A stretch of 64,000 bases of DNA from Leptidea sinapis (lineage: Eukaryota; Arthropoda; Insecta; Lepidoptera; Pieridae). Each line of letters begins with the position of its first letter. The stretch's first letter is position 1. The notes beneath the pieces were generated by a model. That model saw nothing but the letters and a program-made list of their open reading frames with translations, did not search any database and had not been told where the DNA came from. The position numbers and the translations under genes were made by a program. This document shows, piece after piece, positions 1-10,900 of the stretch. The stretch lies in the NCBI RefSeq assembly GCF_905404315.1, contig NC_066268.1, forward strand, positions 11,570,001-11,634,000. The letters run 5' to 3'.

Positions 1-239
1 TAAGATGTGTTGATTAGTTAGTTAAATATTATTATTTGTTAGTTAAGTAAATATTGTATCAGTTTCATAGTTTTAATATTGTAAAAAGGGTTCGCCCGTA
101 TATAATAAATAAATAATCTAATAATTTTGTACACTTCCACATTTTATGTATTTACCTACATATGGTCTATACTTTTTCAATGTACTATACAAAAATGGCT
201 TTTATTTAAATATTCAACTATCCAGATATTTGATTATCC

Positions 240-416
240 AAACGAATCATGACAACAATTAATCTGCTTAGTCGAGTCTCTGCTACATATTTGCCTGCTG
301 AGTTTGTATCCCCGTTCTTCTCAGGTTGTAGGCATACCTTTTGGAATGGGTGGTAGTTTTTGACTTTCAATAAGTGATTTTATATCGTATTTTGAATAAA
401 AATATTTGAATTTATT
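240..416 (+). mobile_element. LINE 3' tail fragment
   Basis: The segment beginning near GCTGAGTTTGTATCCCC and ending in GAATAAAAATATTTGAATTT matches, with small differences, the 3' untranslated end of the LINE fragment at 32805-32945. There it follows the C-terminal end of a retrotransposon reading frame. Only the untranslated tail is present here, so this looks like a strongly 5'-truncated insertion. Seen: the two-copy similarity. Inferred: LINE origin. Confidence 0.55.
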
Positions 417-419
417 ACA

Positions 420-690
420 CAGAACCTGTTGAATTTGTTTTCACTTGGAATTGAAGTTTTGCAAATGTCACAGATTATTAATATATCTTCTGGTACTATT
501 TCAGGAACAGAGAGCTCCAGTCTGAATAGCAGTAGATTAGTACCAAGAGCTGTTCCTATGCATTTGTTACAAGGTATGGTATATACAAATTCAATCAAGT
601 CAATAGTTGCTATGGAGTTTACGAGGCAACCTGCCGGAAGGATAACTAGTTTAAGTACAATTTGATAATAATTCATAGCACACTGTGCAA
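420..690 (-). other. Unidentified open frame with two CxxC pairs
   Basis: The minus strand is open for about 98 codons from an ATG at 676 and carries CNKC and, about 35 residues later, CDIC, a spacing that could bind zinc. The frame closes upstream at a TAA, and the downstream end abuts the LINE tail at 416. Possible splice sites exist (an AG before the LPAGCL segment; a GT after CAACAG), so it could be one exon of a minus-strand gene, a captured gene fragment in a repeat, or chance. I do not recognise the protein. Confidence 0.2.
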
Positions 691-992
691 AAGCACTGGA
701 TTTTATGGCACATCTACTTTAGGCCAAGAGTGGCACTATGTACGAATATAGATCATATGGCACATAATCTTTTGAAGGAGCTGCCAAAATTTGTCATTTT
801 ATGTTGAATGATTTAAAAAAATGTTTACCCCATATACAATTATTAATAAGTATAGGTAATAAGAATAACAAGAAACAAAAAAAGAAATTAAATATAATGT
901 TAGGCTATTCCAAGGTTGCTGTTGTCACCAATAGTATTTAATGAAGTTATATACATGAAATAAAATAGGGCAATCAGTTTAAATTCATTAAC

Positions 993-1290
993 GACCTGTA
1001 TAGCCGAGTGGTTAGCAATCCTACCTACTAAGCTAGAGGTCCCGGGTTCGAATCCCGGTAGGTGCAAGCATTTATATGATGAATATGGATGTTTCTTTCC
1101 GAGTCATGGATGTTTAAATGTTTTTATGTATGTTTATATGGATTTATCTATGTTTAAGTAAGTATATTGTATTAAATATATCATTGTCTTGTAACCCATA
1201 ACACAGGCTATATATGCTTAACTTGGGGCAAGATAATTTGTGTGAAAAGTGTGTCAATATTATATTATATATTATTATATTAACCATATC
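993..1290 (+). mobile_element. tRNA-derived SINE
   Basis: The head resembles a tRNA. It has an A-box region TAGCCGAGTGGTTAGC and a perfect T arm (CCGGG, TTCGAAT, CCCGG) with box B GGTTCGAATCC. It then continues for about 200 bases of non-tRNA body ending in an ATT-rich tail. Parts of the body recur inverted at 18530-18650 (the region reading TGGGGCAAGATAATTTGTGT) and near 20770-20830, which marks it as a dispersed SINE and not a working tRNA gene. The A and B boxes would act as an internal RNA polymerase III promoter. Confidence 0.7.
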
Positions 1291-1669
1291 ACATACTTCA
1301 TTAGCTTCTGCAGGCATTCATTTGTAATACCGATATTATGTAAAACCTAAAACAGTGTGATTTATTAAATGAAGTGGACAAGTGCTGTACATTGACCAAC
1401 AGATTGCAATCACTCTATCTCTGTCCAATTTTTGTAAATAACCGAAACCTTCCAAAGTCAGACAAAGTGCTACCACAATGCTCAATTGGTGCTTTTTAAA
1501 TTTCTTGGTAGATAGAAGATAAATTAAAAGGGACATAATCCATTATATTAGACAGGTCATAATAATAAAGTAGACTGGCAATGGTAACATAATAAAAGTT
1601 TGGATAAATGATAACTATATCATGTCACATGTTACTTCGCCCATCGTATATAACATAATATAATACTGA

Positions 1670-1806
1670 AGCCACAATCTGAGTGTTGAAGAAGATACAA
1701 GATTTATGAATGATATGTCACTCGAACGGTTGGCTAATTGGAAGAGAGCTCGAATGGAACGAGAGAGTTCGCGATTTAGATTTGAAAGAGTGCCTGCATG
1801 CATGAT
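1670..1806 (+). repeat. Decayed tRNA-related repeat
   Basis: CGAACGGTTGGCTAATTGG and the surrounding bases match the tRNA-like core of the fold-back element at 33241-33472 and, inverted, the SINE at about 5571-5712. The T-arm region is damaged, so only an old fragment remains. Confidence 0.5.
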
Positions 1807-1934
1807 TTAGACATATTTTTTTTTATAGTCTTAGTTTGTGAAGTAGTCCTTATTATTTTTTTTTGCTGATCAAACTCATATCACCATGTTTAACACGAGG
1901 TTGTTGCAACATTTAATAGTATGATTGTTTTTAG

Positions 1935-4900
1935 ATGTGTATATACCACTGACTAGGATTGATGTGTCTGACCTACAGAACAACGAAGATGAGGATGACA
2001 GCACTAGCAATAATAGCAATAACAGTTTACAAGATGAGCAAGGTATAATAATATTCTTAATAATTATTCAGTAAAACTATAGAAATCTAAGTAAAAAGGA
2101 ATTAGAAACTGTGAAACCTGTCGTCCAACAGTTGACATAGTTGATGATTTCTAGAGAGAAACCTGCATAGCAATGTATGTTGGAGATATATTGATAATAT
2201 AATATAATATATTATATTGATATGCAGAAGAAACAGTATAGGACATTGCACAAAGCCTTGGGGCACTCCAGCGTTCACAGGCTTCGGGTTCGAGCAATAT
2301 CCTTCGACAACAACTGTTCGCTGTGTAAGTGAGGAAGCTGGAGGTCCACTTACATAAACTGTCGGGATGCCCAAAAGATTTGAGAAGAGGAAGCTTTGAC
2401 AGAAGCGCTTTGTGCCATACACAATCAAAGGCCTTTACTATATCCAGGCTAACTTCAGCCAGCTCCTTCTCCCTTGCTTTCGATAGCCGCCGTCCATCTA
2501 TGTGTTATACCAGAAGATCGCCTGCTAAAAGCAGTACTGCTTTTACCATGGTCGGACGACGGACAGCGGACATTGTTCAACTGTTGTCCTTCTTGGTATA
2601 AGAACTGGGGGTTAATTATGTTCTCCATTATTTTGGAGAGCAGGGGGGTAATAGCTATAGGCCTGTAGTTTGCTGAATCCGAAATATCTCCCTTTTTTTT
2701 TGGATCGGATGGACAAGGGCTAACTTCCATGAGTCAGGGACTACGCCTTTTGAGCATGAGTGCGGGATAAACGCGATAAAGTTCAATACGCCTGTTTTTT
2801 TGCAGTCAAATGCTGCTTTAACTTACGCATCGAATCAGGGCTATGATCTGCCACCGATCGGTATTACAGAGCTTGGTATAAAAATATCCATGCCCTGTAG
2901 TATCACATCGCCTACTGCAACGGTGCAGGCACTGGGATCATCCGAAGGAAATCTTGCCCCAAAGGTAGGATGCAAAAAAGGAACGCATCCTATCAAAATC
3001 TGTTGACTTGTAGTGCCAAACGCGGCGGATCGCTGGTGTTTTGCGACGTGGGGGTCAGATAATCACTACACTCATGACCAGTCAACGGTCAGTCCCGAGA
3101 GGGGCGTCGACGGTGACCTGGTAAATATCGGAATTTAAATAAAACACTTTTAAACGATTAAAACGCGTGTAATTGTAACGGTTTTACATTAGATGTTTGC
3201 GTAAAAGTTACATTTTTATTTTAGTTAACCCGACGTTTCAAGACCTTTTCAGATCTCGTTTTCAGGGGGACTGCAGATGAAGTGAGTCAATGATAGTATT
3301 TGTCATAGTTGTCATTATGAAGTTTAGCGCCATTTATTTCCTTGGAGGTGGTATTTGATGTACACAGATGGTTTTTGGCAAAATTTACTGACAGTGTCCT
3401 CTTCTTTTTTGGTATGTGTAGTTATAGGTTTTAATTTAGAGATTATTGGAGAGGATATATATACAATTACACGCGTTTTAATCGTTTAAAAGTGTTTTAT
3501 TTAAATGTGTAACACTCGCGTTAATCAAAGAAAATACTAAATATCGGAATGTCAAGTCAGCAGAAGATCTAATGGGGTTGGCATGTGGGCTATCCACATC
3601 TGGGAGCCGCGTTGGCGACTCAACTTATCACCATATACAAGTATATAATTCTAATTAAGGTTATGTAATATATTAGGTAACAAAACAATTTTCAGATGGT
3701 GATGAAGAGGAGGGCAATGTATCACCCATCCTAAATAATGAAGAGAACGTGAATAATTCGTAAGTAAAAGAAAGATATTAATATACTGACATAATTTAGT
3801 GTATGAAATATTTTTATATTTGTCAACACGCTAAGCCAACTGCAAATAAAACTTCAATTTAAAATAATAAGGTATGAAAATTATTTTCTCTTTTAAATCC
3901 TAACTGACTTGGACATCCATGTTTACATTTCCTTTAGGCCTTCCAGTCTATAGCTTGTCTTGTCCATGTTGTTAGAATCCATTAGCAGTGAGAGGCTCCT
4001 TTGCACAGGATGCCGGCTAGCTTATGGTTACCACAACGGTGCCTGTTTGTGCCGTGAGATAGTAATGTGTAAGCATTATTTTGTTTCGGTGTGAAGGGCG
4101 CCATAGCTAGTGAAATTACTGGGCAAATGACACTTAATATCTTATCTCTCAAGGTGACGAGCGCAATTGTAGTACCGCACAGAATATTTAGGTGTTTCAA
4201 GTGTGTTACCTATCCAGCTCAAAGCAAGAAGGTTGTTAGAAATGATGTTTTTACTTCAATTAGTGGGAGTAAAAGGTCAAGTTGCACACCTGATGGAATG
4301 TAAATATCCACCTTCCATACACATCCGCAATTACACGTCAAAAGATGTGTTGCGGTCATTTGAGGTAAGGATCATGCTTTAAGCTTGGAGGTATTTTGCG
4401 AAAGAATCAGTCATGTGAGTTATCTACATACAGTTTAACTCTCCATGCCAGGTTCGGTGATTGCAAACCGGATCAAATACTTAGACGTAAATCTATAGTA
4501 TACCTTTGGATACATAAATATTCTTCTCAACTATCCTATTTAATGCCATATACTAATTTTATAATTACTTAATTTCTTACTACATTGTGTATGCATTATG
4601 TATATTACAGTGCAAATAAAATTACAAAGTAATATATCATTCATTTTTGGTTATCTCTATTCTATTCTATTCTTTCTAGTGGCTTCTGGTGGTGTGGCAG
4701 CACAACTCGCCAATGTCACGTTTCAGTAGACCAACAAACTTAGAGGGTGTCATTTGATCGGTGTAAACGAATTTACAAGTGATTATAGTAATGACCGGCC
4801 GTGCCCAGAATCAAAACAGATTTATTTTCTTATCATACCTGAAAAAATTACATGCTAGTTAGATTATAATGGACAAACACTGTGCTTGCTCTTTTGATGG

Positions 4901-7900
4901 TAAATACATATTTGAGCAAGGAACTCTAAAATTAATACTCTCTAGTATTTTACGAACGTTGACTTAAATATTTAGACGTTTTTATAAATATGAAATATCA
5001 AATATATCAGTATGATTTCTGAACAGCGTCATTAAATTAATATTATGTTCCAGTTCAACGTGTCACTTATAGAAAATTAATTTAAAGAAATTATATTTAT
5101 TGTTAATGTTTATCAGAGCTGTTAGTGTTTATCAACAATATAATAAATAATAATAATAAAATAACTTCAATCTCAAATTTGAACTGCTGATGCTTAATTT
5201 GAATCAATTTCATTCACAGAAGGGAACTTCATCCAATTTCAGAAGAGGCTGGGTCCCTGAATGTCACAGAAAGGTAAATAATTTAAAGGCTAACCAAGGC
5301 TCTGTGATTCCTCTGGTGTTGTGGGTTACTATGAGCAGTGCTGATAACTTGAATGGCTTAAATCATCAGGTTATCTGAACACTAGCGTATCCTGCCTCCT
5401 TGTCATAAAAACTTCACATATTCTTTCATTTATTATATCTATTGTTACCTTTGCTGACTTGCCTTGCCTGGAGCATAATAAAAAAGTGTGTCTTTTTCTT
5501 CACCCTGTTACTTTTGTGTTACAGTGATGTGCGCGCATCTTAAAATTTCACTCATCATAAATAAAATTTGAAAAACAAAAATTTATGAACGATGCAGGAC
5601 TCGAACCCACGACCTCCGGCGTTCCGTGCCGGTGCTCTAACCAACTGAGCCAACCGTTCGAGTACAGCATCGTTACAAAATCTTGTTTGCTTTGTTCAAC
5701 TCTCAGGTTGTTCACTAATCATTTCTCCATAACGCGCCTATAGAAGTACCTGTAAATTCAAATAAATATTAAGGCTTCATTTGCAGTGCTGGTCCGTTGA
5801 GTTGAGTTGGTATCCGTACGCACCGACCATGGTGTGTTTAGTGTTCAGCTGACAGGAAAAATTGATTAACTTATTAGAACTATTGCAGTATATTATCGCC
5901 ATGACGCGTCAGCGGACCGACGACTCTCGTCAGCGCGACGTAGCTGTACGCGCTGAGCGGTTCATCAGCGCTTGACTGTTCAAATGTTTTCATTGTTATA
6001 GCTATGCATGACCAACATCAGCGCTGACCGTCGGCCGAGCGTTACACGCTGTCTTATTGCTGTTCTAAATTTACACGCTTCTAATTATAAATTTAAGTCA
6101 AGCTCGTTAGTTTGGCACAGCTTGTGCTCCGACAAAGGCGGAAGGCCTCAAAATATTTCTTTTCTGTCCTATCGTATGCTGTACAATCATAATCCCTTAT
6201 TGACGCGCTATTCTTCTGATGTCTTCCCATCTTTCGTAGTCTGCCTACCTCTTTCTTTTGCAGTTCCGTGGTTGTTATTCTGTTATTAGCCTTAAACATA
6301 AGTTTTTTTATGAGAAAAAGCGAAAAGACTCGCTAGACGTCATCTGATACAATGCAATTGCTTTGGTTTATTCAAAAAAAAATTGCGGCATCGCCATTGC
6401 GGTATTTATAATATATCATGTCACTTTGAGACATACGATGTTAATCTCATCAGCCCAGTAATTTTACAAGCTACGTGGCGCCATTCAAACCGAATCTATC
6501 ACGGGGAGTGTTCCGAAGAGCTGTTTAACCTGATTCCGGCCGCCGAATCCCACCTTCGCACGACACGCCACAAGTTAGGATATAATCCCCACCATCTGGA
6601 TGTGTCGCGGTCTTTCACAGTGCGGTTTTCAAGGAGCTTTCTTCCACGTACTACAAAGCTGTGGAATGAATTTCCTTGTGAGTTGTTTCTGGGACCATAC
6701 GACATGGGTACCTTCAAAAAAAAGCGCGTACACCTTCCTTAAAGGCCGGAAACGCTCCTGTGATTCCTCTGGTGTTGCAAGAGATTGTGGGCGGCGGTGA
6801 TCACTTAACAACAGGTGACCCGTACGCTCGTTTGTCCTCCTATTCCTTAAAAAAAAATTTTATGCTTCTTATTATTGCTTGGTGGCAGAAAACGTCTAGT
6901 CTGTAGCCATGTGTCAAACTGCTCGCTTCGCCTAACTTCCATAGTTTATCTGGTCTGTACTTAATACAATACGTATAATATGTACCTATTATATTATTAA
7001 ATGTAACCTTTCAAATTACCCCAATTATAATATGGAGTTTTACTAACCAGTTTCATCAATATTTTTTTATATGGGTAGCGCGTTTGTCCTTAATATTGAA
7101 TAGGCATATATTTTTATTCGATAGTGCATCGTTGTACAATTATTTAAAAAATATCAAGTGCCAAAAAGTAACTGAGCGTATTTAAAAATTATTGTAATCA
7201 GCAATCCGATTCGGACCCTTTGAACGTCTGCCATTTTGGCGTGCTTCTGAACCGCGATCAATGACGTCATAGTTCGTAACAACAAACAAACAAGCGGAGA
7301 GGATTGCTGGTAAACTGACATTTATTTATTTATTTATTTAAGGAAAACCAACAGCTAATACAATTTCTTTAGAAACTTAAATAGTAACAGATAGCCAATT
7401 ACAGGTTTTCACTAATAGAAGTAATATAAAATATGTACGTGAACACTATTTTTCGGCTCAAATTCATGACAATAAAGATTCTTTTAAACCGATAACAAAA
7501 AACAATACTTAATTAAAAAAGTTGAGGGTTATGCACTGCTTTGCCTTGGAAATGCTTGTAGCAAATATGTCAATATCTAATAATCTACTAACATCATTCA
7601 CTGTTCTACACGCTCGCACCATATATGAGTTTTGCCTATATTAACTACTAACAGCAGGAACACAAAGTGGAGGGCTATATCTAAGAGTTTTTTGAGGTAC
7701 ATTAAAATTAACTTTATGCAGCAGATCTGGGCAATCGACATGATTGCTTATAATTTTTAACATAAATAAAAAGTCAGTTATATTTCGCCGTTCTTTCAGT
7801 GGTAAGAAGTGAAACTTTTTACACAAATCAACATAGCTATTAGAATCGTAAGGTACCTTAAATCTAAAACAAAGATATCTTAAAAATTGCCTCTGAACAC

Positions 7901-10900
7901 TTTCTAGACGGTCAACATACGTACTATATGTAGGATTCCAAATTTGTGAAGCATATTCCAGATGACTTCTAACAAAAGTACAATATAGTATCTTAATAGT
8001 CTTAATATTATTAAAATTCTTTGAAATTCGCTTAATAAAACCTACTGCCTTTGAAGCCTTGTTAACTATCTTATCAATGTGATCATTGAATAGCAACTTA
8101 GAGTCATGGTAAACGCCGAGATCCCTCGTACCATTGCATCTAGAGAGCACCTGACCTCTTAATGTGTAATTTGTTTGTAGGATGTTAATCTTACGGGTAT
8201 ATGTGACTACTGAACTTTTTGATGTATTAAGTTCTAGTTTATTAGTAAGACAATACTCCTCTAGGCGGTTGAGATCCTCTTGAAGGGCAATCATGTCAAG
8301 GATTGATGTTATTGAAGAGAATATTTTCATATCATCAGCGAAGGAAAGTAAATTGGAAGACTTAAAACAGGAATCTATATCACCTACATAGATAATAAAA
8401 AGAAGTGGACCAAGTAGTGATCCCTGGGGAACACCACTAGGAACTGGAACCCAACTAGAAATGTAGTTATTTAGTACAACAGCTTGTGAACGATTATCTA
8501 TGTATAACGAGAACCACCGTAACAAGTCACCCCGTATTCCCGACTGAGATAGCTTACATATTAATGTATTGTGGTCGATTTTATCAAACGCCTTACTATA
8601 GTCGGTGTAGATTACATCGACTTGCATACCATTATCCATAGCGTCAGTAATAAAATTGTTGAGAAGTAAAAGATTAGAAACAGTAGATCTACCTTTCAGA
8701 AATCCATGTTGGAAGGGACTAAAGGTGTTTTTTAAGTTAGCATACAATTGCTTATATATGACTCTCTCAAAGACTTTAGCAATAATGCAAAGTTTTGAAA
8801 TTGGTCTATAATTCGTAATTTCAGATCGAGACCCTTTCTTATGTACTGGTGTAATAAATGCCGATTTCCATAACTTAGGGACAAAGCCAGTAGAAAGTGA
8901 TTTACTGAAAAGCATGGAGATAGGAAGAACAATAGTGGAAGAGCATTTTCTAAGAAAAAATGACGAAATGTTATCAGGGCCTGGAGATTTTGTTATATCT
9001 AGCCTATCAAGTAATAATTTTATTTCATGCACATTAATATCAATATTTTGAATATCAGAATTAATATTTAAATAAGAACTAAGAGTTAAGTCACCGTTAT
9101 CTGAAGAATAAGAGGATATGCTTCTATTGTTATGTGTCGTGGGGTTAAGAAATGTTGTTTGAAAGTATGTTGAGAACGCATTACAGATAGTTTCTCCACT
9201 GGTTAAGCTATTATTATTGTATGTCATTAGACTAGGCATACAATGAGATTGTGACCTACTTTTCACAAACTTCCAAAAAGGTTTTGGATTTTTTATAATT
9301 GAATCCTCAGTTAATTTCATATACTGTTCATAGCAAATAGATTCTAATTGGTTAACTTTATTACGTAATAAATTATATGTAAAATAATCCGATTTGTTAC
9401 CGTAGTTCTTAAATTTTTTATGGTATTTACTTTTATCCTTAATCGCTTTTATCAGAGCTGAGTTATACCAAACTGGATACGAATAGTTCCGTGCACGTTT
9501 TATTGGTATATACTGATTTTGAAGGGCATATACCGTTTCATTTAAGAAGCTAACACACTCGTCAATAGGGCGAGATAAAAACTCGCCTTCCCAGTCAATA
9601 CCTCTGATTCTATTGTTAATATTTTGAAAATCACCTTTATCATAAATATAGCGGAGCCGCGGCGCGTGATCTAATAACGTGGTTTCAAATGATTTTGCAT
9701 CTATCAACAAAGTAGGGTGGTAAGTATCAATGGGTGTAAGAGGATCGGTGCACTCGGATACATAGATTAATTGGTTCGAAAAAACTAGATCTAATAGTCT
9801 GTTCTGTTTGTTAAGTATGCCGTTAAACTGATGCAGGCATAATGCGCTCATTTCGTCCGTTAGCGAATACTCATCCGAAGAACTCATGTAAGTACTATTA
9901 AAACTACTAGTATCTGTAGGTTGCCAAACAATACCGCTTAACTTAAAATCACCAATAACCAAAAAAGAATCGGAAGGGTTGACTGATGACGCATAATTTA
10001 ATTTTGTGAGGAAGTTTGCCAATTGATTACTAAATGACAAGCCGTTATTCTGCTCGCACAAATAAATAACCCAGAGATACAAATCAATCCACTTACGTGT
10101 ATTTGCTTGTTTGATGCGTACACTTATCCAAAGGTCTTCTGCTGTTGAGTTTAATTGCGGCAGCAACTTAACTTGCAAATGTTTACGTGTAGCTATTAAA
10201 ACACCACCGCCCTTTGTTTGACCCGTTAAACTATAATCACGGTCACGTCGCCAAACTAGGTACCGATCATCCAGGAACTCGGAGTCAGATATGCTGTCTT
10301 CTAACCACGTCTCAGTAAATATAATTACATCATAAGAATTCATACAGACTTTACGATAAACTTCATTAGTTTTTGTTCTTAGACCACGGACGTTCTGATA
10401 ATAAATACTTAAATTATAGATATTATAAGACATTATCAATACTATTACTTAAAAACATAATACGAATCATTTTAATAATAATTTTAAAGATATGCGGTGT
10501 TGTTTTACTCGTGCATTTATTAGATAAATACGTAATTTTAAGAAATTGCGGGTAGATTCTAAATACTGTGTCTAAGTAAGAACAGTGAGGCATACGATGA
10601 AGATGGCAATTATAGGCAAAACTCATAAGGGTAAGCGAGACAAACATATTGTACGTTTTAGTTATCGAAATGAACAAAGTAACAAAGTTGTAAAAGTGAC
10701 CGGTTATAAGCAAGTCAGGGGTGAAAAACAATTTATAACTTATCAATACTGAAATATTATACACAAACGATAAATTATTAATGATAAAGGTTACACTTAG
10801 GTAATGGGGATGTCCACATTTTAAACAATCTTGTTTAAATCATTTTCTTGGCGTATAACAAACACTCTCGATGTCTCATCACGGCGCACATGAATTTTAC

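Larger units (their letters stand above)
1..1934. other. Upstream intron/intergenic stretch of the shugoshin-like gene
   Basis: No confident host exon was found before 1935. The stretch holds a LINE 3' tail (240-416), an unexplained minus-strand reading frame (about 420-690), a tRNA-derived SINE (about 993-1290) and a decayed tRNA-related repeat (about 1670-1806). The rest is AT-rich sequence with no feature I can support. Exon 1935-2042 starts in the middle of a codon, so at least one earlier coding exon lies either left of the window or unrecognised here. Confidence 0.5.

Noticed and set aside
993..1066. Functional tRNA gene
   Set aside because: The T arm is perfect, but the acceptor stem does not pair well and the sequence continues as a dispersed repeat body found again at 18530; a SINE head explains it better.
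5590..5663. Functional tRNA on the minus strand
   Set aside because: The position before the presumed anticodon is C and not the near-universal T, and related sequences occur as repeats at 1670 and 33241.
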